64,000 nt of DNA. It comes from Streptomyces sp. Act143 (lineage in GTDB: Bacteria > Actinomycetota > Actinomycetes > Streptomycetales > Streptomycetaceae). The stretch spans positions 5,959,816 to 6,023,815 of the forward strand of contig NZ_QFRX01000001.1 in assembly GCF_003143935.1 (NCBI RefSeq), read 5' to 3'. Under the pieces are notes generated by a model that saw only the letters and a program-made list of their open reading frames with translations, made no database searches and was not told where the DNA came from. Within the stretch, counting starts at the first letter, position 1; each line of letters starts with the position of its first letter. Made by a program: the position numbers and the translations under genes. Below are positions 1-7,810 of this stretch, piece by piece.

Positions 1-872
1 TACGGTTCGCCGATCGAGCCGTCGGCGTTGATCACGCACTGGCCGGACGCCGGGTACGTCTGGGCGTCGTCCGTTCCCGGCTCCAGCTTGAGGGACACCG
101 GCTTGGCCGTGGTCGTCGCCTGGATGTTGAAGCCCGGGACGTTGATGGCCGCCGTGGCCCGGACCTCGTCGAAGACGGTCTTGTCGAGCCAGGCCCAGGT
201 CGGGAGGTTCACCTTCGTCGTGGCTGCGGGGGCGAGGGTGACCTTGGTGTCCGGCAGCGTCATGTGCTGGTACGCCAGGGCTGCCAGCATCTCCGGCTTG
301 ATGGCTTCCGGGTACTGGGGCGGCGGGGTGTCGCCGTTGTCGACCCAGAAGGGGAGCTCGTTGCAGGAGCTGCGCTTGAGTATGTCGGGCTCGTTGGGGT
401 TCTCCACCCCGGCCCAGAACATTCCCTCGCCGTCCTTGTCGACGTTGTAGTCCTTGTAGCCGGGGGTGTCGGTCCAGCCGTACTCGTCCTCGTAGTGCTG
501 CTGCACCTGGCCGATCGCCGTTCCCGCGGTGCCGCCCATGCCGGGGGTGTTCTTGGCCTTCTCGATCTCCCCGGACATCTTCTTCTTGAAGTCCTTGGCG
601 CCGAGGTAGGGGGCGTACCAGCAGGGCGGGGGCGTCCAGTTGACGTCGGAGGACGTGACGTTGCCGGTGCTGCCGTTCTTGGTGACGGAGCCGGAGTACT
701 GGATTTTGGCGGCGGCGTAGATGCCCTTGTCGTCGCTGCCGGCCGACTGTTGTGCCTCGTCGCCCTTGCCGGTACCCACCCCGGTTCCTGCGTAGGCGGG
801 AGCTGTGAGGGTGAGGGCACCTACGGTCAGCGTCAGTACCGCGGTAGCGAGAAGCGGGCGAAGCGTGCTCAT
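1..872 (-). CDS. Secreted protein of unknown function (3' end outside window)
   Basis: The reading frame opens at the ATG whose first base is 872 and stays open to base 1, giving about 290 visible residues; the C-terminus lies beyond the window. The first 29 residues form a classical signal peptide (hydrophobic core followed by APAYAG), so the product should be exported. The mature part contains W/P/C-rich stretches and no motif I can name. The start codon overlaps the stop of the upstream lipoprotein gene by four bases (ATGA), so the two are almost certainly co-transcribed and translationally coupled, and may act together at the cell surface. Function is unknown. Confidence 0.75.
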   Translation of the reverse strand, partial: MSTLRPLLATAVLTLTVGALTLTAPAYAGTGVGTGKGDEAQQSAGSDDKGIYAAAKIQYSGSVTKNGSTGNVTSSDVNWTPPPCWYAPYLGAKDFKKKMSGEIEKAKNTPGMGGTAGTAIGQVQQHYEDEYGWTDTPGYKDYNVDKDGEGMFWAGVENPNEPDILKRSSCNELPFWVDNGDTPPPQYPEAIKPEMLAALAYQHMTLPDTKVTLAPAATTKVNLPTWAWLDKTVFDEVRATAAINVPGFNIQATTTAKPVSLKLEPGTDDAQTYPASGQCVINADGSIGEP

Positions 873-1543
873 CACTGGCACTTCGCCGCCTTCTCTTCGA
901 CGTACACCTTCGAGGCCTGCCACAGATCCGCGCCCGTGGGGTACTTGACCATGATGATCTTGTAGTAGTCGAAGTCGACGATGCTGGGTTCGGTCTTGAG
1001 GACCTTCCCGGTCTTGGTCTCCTTGGCGTAGAACTTGGTCGAGTCGGAGCAGAACGCCACCTCTACCGACTCGCCGTTGGCGGCGGACCGGGTTGTGGCG
1101 TCGTAGTGGCGCCGGGTGCCGGTGACTGTCCAGCCGCCGTCGATGTAGGCGTTGATCTGCGTGGTCGCGTACTTCAGTCCCCCGCCGGTGGCATACGTGG
1201 AGACGGCCGCGTTCTTCGTCGTGTGCCTGTCGACGCCCTGGTAGATGGCGCGGAGGAAGTTCGCGGCGTCATCCATCGCCGCTGCTTCGTTCTTTTCCTT
1301 CGGCTTGGCCCAGTCGAAGACGAAGTCGACGTCCTTGGGCAGCGACACATCCACCCCATCCGGCTTGTCCTCTGCCGGCGCCCCCGACGCAGACGCCGAC
1401 GCGCTCGGCGTCGCCGACCCCTGATCAGCGCCGGCGATCTTGTCGTTGTCGCTGGCTTTGTCGTCCCCGCTGCCGCAGGCCGTCAACAGCAGTGAGGCCG
1501 TTGCCACCAGCGCGGCAGCAACGGGCAAAGAGCGGCGCTTCAC
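872..1543 (-). CDS. Lipoprotein of unknown function
   Basis: This 223-residue protein starts with a basic tip and a hydrophobic stretch ending in the lipobox LLTAC, followed by a Gly/Ser/Asp-rich linker, so it should be lipid-anchored outside the membrane. The GTG at 1543 is preferred because a GGGGAG ribosome-binding site lies 6 bases upstream; the in-frame ATG at 1564 sits before that site. A second half rich in aromatic and charged residues and two Cys looks like a globular surface domain, but I recognise no family. The stop overlaps the next gene by four bases. A lipoprotein of similar size and layout is encoded at 7807-8460. Confidence 0.8.
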   Translation of the reverse strand: MKRRSLPVAAALVATASLLLTACGSGDDKASDNDKIAGADQGSATPSASASASGAPAEDKPDGVDVSLPKDVDFVFDWAKPKEKNEAAAMDDAANFLRAIYQGVDRHTTKNAAVSTYATGGGLKYATTQINAYIDGGWTVTGTRRHYDATTRSAANGESVEVAFCSDSTKFYAKETKTGKVLKTEPSIVDFDYYKIIMVKYPTGADLWQASKVYVEEKAAKCQ

Positions 1544-1689
1544 AGTGAACTCCCCGTGAGACATAAGTTCAGTCAAGTGATCTGACGGTATCGGTGAGGT
1601 TCTCTGTTTCGCCAGAGCGAACTTGCCTGTGAACGAGGCAATTCCGGACGTACGGGGCGCTTGCGGATGTGAGTCGTGTCCTGATCGTG

Positions 1690-2222
1690 CCCGAACGGGG
1701 GACGGCCTCGGCCTCGCCGCCCTCGGCGCCGGCGAGGAGATCGGCAGTGGGCTGCTGGACGCCACGGGGATCGGAGCGGCCATCGGCATCCCCATCAACG
1801 TCGCCGCCGCCGCGCAGATCGGTGTGGGGCTGTCCGTGGCGGGCGCCGGGAGGGCGAACATCATGCAGGACGCGGCGGGGCCGGACCGCCGGATCCGGCC
1901 GCGCGGCCACGGGGGAGGCCAGAGCCGCTCAGCAAGAACGATGCCGCCGAGACGGTACGTGCGAAAGGCCGGGAGGTGCATCCGCGGAGACCCTGGCAAA
2001 AAGGCAGGGCTACGACGTGGAACAGAGAACCCCCGTTCCATCTGGTCGGCCGTCCAGAAGAAGGTCGACGCAGGTCAGACAGATGGGGTGGTTCTCAATT
2101 TGAGGGACAGCGACGCGGACCTGGGAGCATTGCGGTCGCAGTTCCAGAACTGGCCCATGGGTGGGCTGAAAGAGGTCACGGTCATCGATCGGGCCGGCAA
2201 TGTCGTCCACCTCTATCCGTAG
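1690..2222 (+). pseudogene. Frameshifted 3' remnant of a polymorphic toxin gene (CdiA-type tRNase-like tip)
   Basis: Recognisable toxin segments occur in order but in different frames. A glycine/alanine-rich pre-toxin segment (LDATGIGAAIGIPINVA) is in frame 3 near 1700-1870; EPLSKNDAAETVRAKG is in frame 2 at 1922; an ETLAKRQGYDVEQ stretch is in frame 1 near 1984; and the last 60 residues return to frame 3. Those last residues (DGVVLNLRDS, LRSQF, GLKEVTVIDRAG) resemble the C-terminal tRNase domain of CdiA-like toxins. At least three indels are needed to restore one frame, and no N-terminal delivery region is present. The remnant ends 12 bases before the SitI3-like immunity gene, as expected for a decayed toxin-immunity cassette. 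Family naming rests on motif memory. Confidence 0.6.
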
Positions 2223-2234
2223 GATCAGATCAGC

Positions 2235-2717
2235 ATGGCAATCTCTTACGACCTCGACTGCGCGACCGAGACGTCGACGGCCGAAGTCGCGGCTCGGCTG
2301 GCTGAGATCGGTAGGGGCATCGGCGTATTCGATGCCACGGTCACTCCCGAACTGCTCGTCGACCCCGGTGCGAACACCCGGCACGGCACCTGGATTCGGG
2401 TGGCCCGACAGGGAACGCCGCACCCCTGGCACCCGGTTGTCGCAGACCTGGGGTTCACGCCTACCGTCTCTGCTGCCTTCCGCATGGCCAAGGACACCGA
2501 GATCAGCGACCAGCAGGACGACATGCTCCGCCTGGTGCTCGCCTTGCTGGAGCAGATCGATGGTGACGCGGTGCTTCACTACCAGTACGAGGCGATCTGG
2601 CTGCTCCGGAAAGACGGCGAGCTGAGCCTGAGCGAGAACGACGACCTCTGGCGACCCCACCGGATTCCCTTCGTGACCCGGCCTTACCGGCGTGAGACGC
2701 ATCGGTTCGAGGACTGA
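2235..2717 (+). CDS. SitI3-like immunity protein
   Basis: A 160-residue soluble protein with no signal peptide. The opening ISYDLDCAT, the central pair PWHPVVADLGFTPT and QQDDMLRLV, and the late stretch IWLLRKDGELSLSE match my memory of SitI3-family immunity proteins, named after the Myxococcus SitAI3 toxin-immunity pair and common in Streptomyces. The ATG is preceded by a weak AGGA. It lies immediately after a frameshifted toxin tail, so the likely reading is that the immunity gene has outlived its toxin. It may protect against the same toxin delivered by siblings; that is inference. Convergent with the next gene across a tandem-repeat array. Confidence 0.7.
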   Translation: MAISYDLDCATETSTAEVAARLAEIGRGIGVFDATVTPELLVDPGANTRHGTWIRVARQGTPHPWHPVVADLGFTPTVSAAFRMAKDTEISDQQDDMLRLVLALLEQIDGDAVLHYQYEAIWLLRKDGELSLSENDDLWRPHRIPFVTRPYRRETHRFED

Positions 2718-2760
2718 GGGCGGATTCGGCCGACCGGCCGATACGGCCGTGGTTCACTGC

Positions 2761-2840
2761 GTCGGTATCCCTCGGCGTCACTCAGCATCGCTCGGTGGCA
2801 TTCAGTGGCATTCGGTGGCATTCGGTGTCGTTCGGTGTCA
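2761..2840. repeat. Array of eight 10-bp tandem repeats
   Basis: Eight consecutive decamers fill exactly 80 bases, with consensus TTCGGTGGCA on the plus strand (for example CTCGGTGGCA, TTCAGTGGCA, TTCGGTGGCA, TTCGGTGTCG, TTCGGTGTCA). Units become more diverged to the left. The array fills most of the gap between two convergent genes and its last unit contains the stop codon of the minus-strand gene. Confidence 0.85.
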
Positions 2841-4109
2841 TTCCTGCGCGTGCGTGAAGTCCCCCCGCGCCAGCCGAACCGTCAGCGAATCCTCGCCCCG
2901 CAGGAGCGACCCGTACCCCGTCGCCGCCCACACACTCCGCTCGGCCGGCACCTCGAAGTACGGGACCTGGTGTCCGTCCGTCGTGGTGTCGGTGAGGACC
3001 TCGGGGGCGCGGTGGTGGCGCAGGGCGCCGGTACAGGCGGCGCAGGTCGCCACCTGGGCGCGGTCCCGGCGGCCCAGGGGGCGCCAGGTGGTGCGGCGGG
3101 TCGCTCGGCCGTGCAGGGGATTGAAGAAGCAGAGGGGGAGGGCGGACACGGTGTCGGTCAGGGCGTCCCGGCCCTCCGTCACCAGGGCGAGTACGCCTGC
3201 CAGGTCGGGCAGGCCGCGCGCGGCATCCAGGACCTTGGAGGCAGCGGAGTACGCGTCCAACGCCCGTTCCAGAGACGGTGTCGCGCCCGGTGATGCCGCC
3301 TGGGCCGCCTCGCCGAGTGCGATGACCTCGGCCTCCGCACGGCGGCGCAGGGCGCTCTCGTCGGCCGCTTCGGCCGCCGCGAAGACCGCTTGCGGGTAGG
3401 CGAAGGGCGAGGGCGGTGGGGGGCCGCCTGCCCTGCGGCGCCTTCGTACGAGGAGCAGGGCACCCAGCGTCAGCAGAGCGAGTGTCGGGATGGCCGGCAG
3501 CAGCCATGCCCACGTCGATTCTTGCGTATCCGGCTCGGGCGTGGGCGTGGGGGAGGGCGCCGGGGCCGAGGTGCCCAGGTCTTGGATCGCCTCCTCGTAC
3601 ACCCTTGTCCCGTTCCCCGCCGCCACCAGCTCCACGGCCTTCGCGGTCAGGTCCGCCAACCCCGCGTCCCGTGTCTCGTCCAGGAAGCCCGCGGCGGCCA
3701 CGGCGTCGTGGGTCTGGTGGGTGTCGGCGGGCCACTCGTAGCCGTTGAGTGAGTCGGTGAAGTCGCCGTCCGTCGTGATGAGGATGAACTCGCGGAGCCC
3801 CAGGCGGTCGTGGATCACCGACGCCAGGGTGTCCGCCTCGCCGTCGAAGTTGTCGCCCTTCGTGAGGGGGGTGAGGACGACCTTGATGGGGAGGCCGGTC
3901 GCCGCGATCTGCTTCGTCAACTGGCGCCGGCGGGAGGGCGGTACGGCGTCGGCGTAGGCGTCGGACACGTAGACGGGTGACTTGCGCAGGGCGTTCGCGA
4001 TGTGTTCGCCGGGGGACTCGGCCGCTCCCGCGGGGGAGCCCGAGAGCATCGACAACACCAACGCCAGCAGGGCGGTTGCCAGAGCGCGACGCATGTTCCT
4101 ACGGCGCAT
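2838..4109 (-). CDS. Membrane protein with TPM-like extracytoplasmic domain and C-terminal NPLHG/CxxC module
   Basis: The 423-residue protein has an N-terminal signal peptide (about 1-30, ending SPAGAAE). An extracytoplasmic alpha/beta domain (about 35-170) with SPVYVSD and HDRLG motifs recalls TPM-type domains. A Pro/Thr linker, one transmembrane helix (about 200-221) followed by a run of Arg, and a cytoplasmic helical region come next. The C-terminal module has C327-x2-NPLHG and C356-x2-C359, a plausible Cys3His metal site. ATG 4109 is preceded by GGGAGG and overlaps the upstream gene's end by 11 bases; ATG 4094 is possible. The upstream neighbour has the same two conserved modules, so the pair probably works together. 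Function unknown. Confidence 0.75.
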   Translation of the reverse strand: MRRRNMRRALATALLALVLSMLSGSPAGAAESPGEHIANALRKSPVYVSDAYADAVPPSRRRQLTKQIAATGLPIKVVLTPLTKGDNFDGEADTLASVIHDRLGLREFILITTDGDFTDSLNGYEWPADTHQTHDAVAAAGFLDETRDAGLADLTAKAVELVAAGNGTRVYEEAIQDLGTSAPAPSPTPTPEPDTQESTWAWLLPAIPTLALLTLGALLLVRRRRRAGGPPPPSPFAYPQAVFAAAEAADESALRRRAEAEVIALGEAAQAASPGATPSLERALDAYSAASKVLDAARGLPDLAGVLALVTEGRDALTDTVSALPLCFFNPLHGRATRRTTWRPLGRRDRAQVATCAACTGALRHHRAPEVLTDTTTDGHQVPYFEVPAERSVWAATGYGSLLRGEDSLTVRLARGDFTHAQE

Positions 4110-6150
4110 GTGCCGCCTCCCGTACCTTCCGGCCGAGCTTCGTGAAACCGTCCGGGACCGCCGACAGCAGCTCGTCCTCGTAGTACGGCACCCCGTTGGG
4201 CGGCAGCTTCAGCAGACGGGCCGGGATCTTGTGCGGGTCGTCCAGGCAGACCTCGCACAGCGGGAGCATCCGCCTGCGGGTCTCCACGCTGGACGTCCGG
4301 ACGTGGCGGCTGGTCCTCGCCGGGCCGTGCAGGGGGTTCACGCCGCAGCACAGGGTGCTGTCGTCGCCGGTGAGGGCGGCGCGGGTCGCCCGGGCCAGGA
4401 CGATGATCGCGGTGAGGGTCGCCGGGGACAGATCGTCCACGCTGTCGCCCTGCGGCGCCAGGAGCATCGTCGCGTCGTAGCGGTTGCGGGCGCGGGTGTC
4501 GGCCGACTCACCGGTGCCGAATGCGCGTGTCAGCGCCTGGAGTTCGCAGCGGGCCGTGTCGCGCAGGTAGGGCTTCGTCGGCATGGCCGGGGACACGGTC
4601 GGCAGGGTCGAGGGCTCCAGCGGTTCCGGGTTGCGGCGCAGGAGCGACTTGCGGGTGAGGCCCAGGGCCGCCGCGACCAGGGCCAGCAGCGCGCTCGCCG
4701 CGAGGGTGCCGATGACCAGACCCGGCCAGAAGTCGCCGTAGAAGAGCGGGTTGAGCTCGTCCTCGGTGAGCGGGTCGGTGATCGGGTACGGGTCGCCGGG
4801 TGTCGTCGGGTCGTCCGTGCGCTCAGTCTCGTCCAGGGTGGTCATGACGGTGGTGAGGCGCTCGCCGAGGAGGTGGTCGTCGGCCTCGTCCGCTTTCTCG
4901 TCGCCGTAGGTGACGGACTCCGGGAGGTCGTAGAGGAGGCTGTAGGAGTCCAGGCCCAGGCCGTAGTTGAAGACGTCGATGTAGCCGTTCAGGGGGTCGG
5001 CGACGATGTACACGCCGTCCTTGCCCAGCTTGTCGTGGACGGCGTACGCGAAGTTCTCCTCGTCGCTGCCGGACTCGTCCTCGTACAGCTGCGGGACGAG
5101 GGCCATGAAGACCGGCCCGCCGCCCTTCGAGGACTGGAACTTCGCGATGCGGGCGTGGAGTTGATCGAGTTGCGGCTTGTCCAGGGCGCGGGGGCTCTCC
5201 GGGTCCTGGTAGACCGGGTCCTGGGACAGGCCCTCGGCGACGCGGTCGAGACGGGCGTTCAGGTCGATGGCCCGGGGGCGCGGGGAGGCGCTCGATGTCG
5301 TCTGGTCGAAGACGTGCGGGGCGGTCACGGCGATCGCGACGCCCGTGGCGACGGCGGCGGCAGGGAGCAGCCAGCGGTGCCAACGTGGGGTCGGATCGCG
5401 CTTCTTGAGGGGCACCGGCGCTCCCGGCCTGCGGCGCCACCATCGTCGTACGTAAGGCACCAGCAGCAGCATCGCCAGCGGTACGCCCGTGAGGGCGATG
5501 CCGGTGAGGAACGACTGGTTGTCGCGGTCGCTCGGGCCGATGTACATGTCGGCGGGCTCGCCGTCGGCGTCGTACCTGGCGCGGGCCGTCTCCGCGCGGG
5601 CGGCGGCCTTCTCGCCGCCTTCCGCGATGACGTCGACGAAGCGCTCGAAGCTGCGCAACGGTCCTGCGTCGTAGGGGAGTTCGTAGGAGGCGGTGGTGAC
5701 CGCGTCGTCGGCGGGGGCACTCACGCCGTACGCGGTCGCGTCCGTGACCGACGAGTCGTCGATCAGGACGTAGAGGCCGTCCTTGCCGAGGCGGTCGTGC
5801 ACCGCGCCGAGGAGCGCCTCGCCGTCGGCGGCCTCCATCGGGAGGACGAGGACGTAGGTGGGGACGCCGGTGCGCTTCGCGAGCTTGGTGAAGGCAGGGG
5901 TGGTGGACTTCGGGATCTCACGCGGGAGTTGGTCGGTGACGTAGACCGGGCTCGTGCGGAGCTGCTCGGCAAGGTAGGCGGCCTGGGTGTCGGTGGCGGG
6001 CTCGGCGGCGTGGGCTGTCGGGGTGACGGTCGCGAGGAGAGCCATCAGGAAGGCGCCGACCGTGAGGAAGGCGCAGACCGTGAGGAAGGCCGGGGAGGGC
6101 CTCGGCCCCGTTGTCGCGTGAGCCGCCGTCGTCCGCGTCGCCGCCCGCAT
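4099..6150 (-). CDS. Multi-pass membrane protein with two TPM-like domains and C-terminal NPLHG/CxxC module
   Basis: From ATG 6150 (GGGGGAA upstream) the product is 683 residues. A signal peptide or first helix (about 20-48, ending AHA) precedes TPM-like domain 1 (about 55-190; SPVYVTD, HDRLGKDGLYVL). Helices follow at about 216-233 and 259-281, then TPM-like domain 2 (about 295-440; DPVYQDP, HDKLGKDGVYIV) and a helix at about 474-498. The cytoplasmic tail carries C602-x2-NPLHG and C632-x2-C635. Domains 1 and 2 look like an internal duplication. The gene overlaps the smaller paralogue downstream. The frame is also open upstream to a GTG at 6510, which would add a PH-like segment (803 residues in total); see the adjoining entry. 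Function unknown. Confidence 0.7.
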   Translation of the reverse strand: MRAATRTTAAHATTGPRPSPAFLTVCAFLTVGAFLMALLATVTPTAHAAEPATDTQAAYLAEQLRTSPVYVTDQLPREIPKSTTPAFTKLAKRTGVPTYVLVLPMEAADGEALLGAVHDRLGKDGLYVLIDDSSVTDATAYGVSAPADDAVTTASYELPYDAGPLRSFERFVDVIAEGGEKAAARAETARARYDADGEPADMYIGPSDRDNQSFLTGIALTGVPLAMLLLVPYVRRWWRRRPGAPVPLKKRDPTPRWHRWLLPAAAVATGVAIAVTAPHVFDQTTSSASPRPRAIDLNARLDRVAEGLSQDPVYQDPESPRALDKPQLDQLHARIAKFQSSKGGGPVFMALVPQLYEDESGSDEENFAYAVHDKLGKDGVYIVADPLNGYIDVFNYGLGLDSYSLLYDLPESVTYGDEKADEADDHLLGERLTTVMTTLDETERTDDPTTPGDPYPITDPLTEDELNPLFYGDFWPGLVIGTLAASALLALVAAALGLTRKSLLRRNPEPLEPSTLPTVSPAMPTKPYLRDTARCELQALTRAFGTGESADTRARNRYDATMLLAPQGDSVDDLSPATLTAIIVLARATRAALTGDDSTLCCGVNPLHGPARTSRHVRTSSVETRRRMLPLCEVCLDDPHKIPARLLKLPPNGVPYYEDELLSAVPDGFTKLGRKVREAAHAP

Positions 6151-6787
6151 CGCCGTGTTCCCCCGTTCCCCGCCTGTTTTCACGCGCGGCACTCTACTGG
6201 GACGGTTCGCTAGTGCGAAAGCTCTGCAGGGGGAGGCCGCGCTGTCCGGTGACGGGAGATGGGACCAGGAGCCGTCCGTGAAGACGATCCGGAGGTCATG
6301 CCCCGCGACGCCGTACGTTCTGCGTTCGCTCGTCGCGACGGTGGTCAACTCGGTTTGCCACAGCACCTCTTTCCATGGCTCCCGAGGGTCGTCCAGTGCG
6401 CCGAGGAGGACGAAGCGACGGTCGGTGAGTACGGCGTGGGTGGCGTCGGTGCCGGTGTCGGGGCGGCGGGCCGGGGCGAGTTGCCAGGGGAGGGTGCGGG
6501 CGACCATCACCGTCGGACACGGGCGGTACGACGGGCCCGTCGGCCGGCCAGGCGACTCGGTTTGTATGTCGCAGCGTTCGGGGTCGCGGGACCATCGCCG
6601 CCGTCCTTTGACGCGGAGAGCGGCGCCCGTCGCGAAGGAGACGCGGGCTTTGACGATGACGTGTTCGTCGGGGGCGGGCTTGCAGTGTGCGCTCGTGATG
6701 TGCCGGTGTTCGCTCCTGCGCCTGATCCTGAGTCTGCCCCGTTCTCTCCGCTCCTGCCCTGCTGCCGCTCGGTCCCTCCTCCGCCAT
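6151..6787 (-). pseudogene. PH-like domain coding segment with no clean start, in frame with the downstream gene
   Basis: Between the SUKH gene and the TPM-like gene the minus strand encodes a compact domain (VIVKARVSF, ALRVKGRRW, ATHAVLTDRRFVLLG, WKEVLWQTELTTV, LRIVFTDGSW) of the bacterial PH-like type often used near membranes. Coding-like sequence reaches back to about 6700, yet the first ATG or GTG in that frame is GTG 6510, inside the domain, and an in-frame stop lies at 6810. An ATG at 6787, just after the previous gene's stop, is in another frame, and a run of five G at 6670-6674 is where a one-base slip would join the two. No stop separates it from the downstream protein. It could be a frameshifted gene, a sequencing slip or the N-terminus of one long fusion. 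Confidence 0.45.
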
Positions 6788-6790
6788 GGA

Positions 6791-7333
6791 TCAGCGGCAG
6801 AGCTTCTCTATGTCCTCGTCGAACGTCGGGAACTCCGTCCGAGCCTCCGCGAAGATCTCGTGGGCCGAGCGGCACGGGGTCGTCGCGTGGAGGTGGGCGA
6901 GGGAGGCGAAGTGGTCGTTCTGGCGTGGGGTGCGGCTGGGGAACAGGGTTGCCTCCAAGGGGCCGAAGCCGTCAGCCAGTACCCACAGGAAGTCCGACAG
7001 GTTCCCGGCCACCACAGCGGTCTCGCCCTCCGAGCTCAGGAACACGACCGGCTGGTCGGCGAGTGGGCGGCCCTCGCGGACGGACCAGAGCGCGGCGCCT
7101 CCCCCTGTACCGTCCTGGCCGAAGAACCGGTACGCGGAGCCGTCGAGGTCGTGGTTGCCGGTCCACTGGCGCAGCCAGGCCGTGGCGTCGTCGACGGGGA
7201 GGAAAGCGTCGTACGGCTCGAAGTCGATGCCGTCGCCGTCGTCGTATGCGAACTCGGCCTGGCATATGGCCGCCAGGGTGGGTGGGAAGGCGTATTCGGC
7301 CTCGGGGGTGGCGTTGTCGGTGGTGGCGATCAT
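6791..7333 (-). CDS. SMI1/KNR4 (SUKH)-like protein
   Basis: A 180-residue soluble, acidic protein. The order of short motifs (DFEPYDAFLP, YRFFGQDGTGG, LADQPVVFLSSEGE, AVVAGNLSDFLWVLADG) resembles SUKH-superfamily proteins, which serve as immunity proteins against diverse nucleases and deaminases in bacterial toxin systems. No toxin gene is adjacent. The ATG at 7333 faces another SUKH gene starting at 7388, leaving a 54-bp gap that must contain both promoters. Assignment to the superfamily is moderate, and the specific target is unknown. Confidence 0.65.
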   Translation of the reverse strand: MIATTDNATPEAEYAFPPTLAAICQAEFAYDDGDGIDFEPYDAFLPVDDATAWLRQWTGNHDLDGSAYRFFGQDGTGGGAALWSVREGRPLADQPVVFLSSEGETAVVAGNLSDFLWVLADGFGPLEATLFPSRTPRQNDHFASLAHLHATTPCRSAHEIFAEARTEFPTFDEDIEKLCR

Positions 7334-7387
7334 GGGGACAGAGTAGGGACGAGCACTGACATCGCCGACCGGTGAGGAGCATCCGAG

Positions 7388-7810
7388 ATGTGGCGGGAGA
7401 TTGTCGCGGCGTACCCGGAGGCACGGGCGGCCACCCCTGCCGACCCCGCCGCGCTCGACCGTGCCGAGGCCGGCCTCGGGCAGCGGTTGCCGCCCGGGCT
7501 GCGGGCGCTGCTGCTGGAGTGCGACGGGGTGGTGGGGCAGACCGGCGAAGACGTCGTCTGGTCGGCGGCGCGCATCCTCGACGACAACCTCGCCTTTCGC
7601 CGTACGCCCGCATTCCGTTCGCTGTACATGCCGTTCGAACCGTTGATGTTCTTCGGGGACGACGGCGGGGGTGACCAGTTCGCCTTCGTGCGGGTGCCGG
7701 AGCGGGACCACGACGTGTTCGTGTGGGACCACGAGACCGACTCCCGCAGCTTTGTGGCCGGAAACCTGGAGGCCTATCTGCGGCACGCCCTCGACCCCGA
7801 GGAGTTCTAA
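7388..7810 (+). CDS. SMI1/KNR4 (SUKH-1) family protein
   Basis: A 140-residue protein with the typical SUKH layout: an N-terminal helix pair containing LGQRLPPGLRALLLECDG, a central beta region (LMFFGDDGGGDQFAFV) and a closing DSRSFVAGNLEAYLRHAL. SUKH proteins are best known as immunity factors in polymorphic-toxin systems. It is divergent from another SUKH-like gene and its TAA overlaps by four bases the stop codon of the convergent lipoprotein gene (the sequence ctaa at 7807-7810 serves both). There is no toxin partner nearby, so it may be an orphan immunity gene. Confidence 0.8.
   Translation: MWREIVAAYPEARAATPADPAALDRAEAGLGQRLPPGLRALLLECDGVVGQTGEDVVWSAARILDDNLAFRRTPAFRSLYMPFEPLMFFGDDGGGDQFAFVRVPERDHDVFVWDHETDSRSFVAGNLEAYLRHALDPEEF

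Noticed and set aside
1544..2041. N-terminal extension of the first lipoprotein gene to 2041
   Set aside because: The extension would place residues before a perfect lipoprotein signal and overlaps the toxin remnant; GTG 1543 has a ribosome-binding site.
2010..2702. 230-codon minus-strand ORF over the SitI3-like gene
   Set aside because: Shadow frame; the plus-strand product matches a known family.
2761..2840. CRISPR-like repeat array
   Set aside because: Units are 10 bp, contiguous and without spacers, so this is a simple tandem repeat.
3982..6213. 743-codon plus-strand ORF opposite the TPM-like membrane-protein gene
   Set aside because: It is a GC-skew shadow: composition is Arg/Val/Gly-rich without domain features, while the minus strand has signal peptide, helices and conserved motifs.
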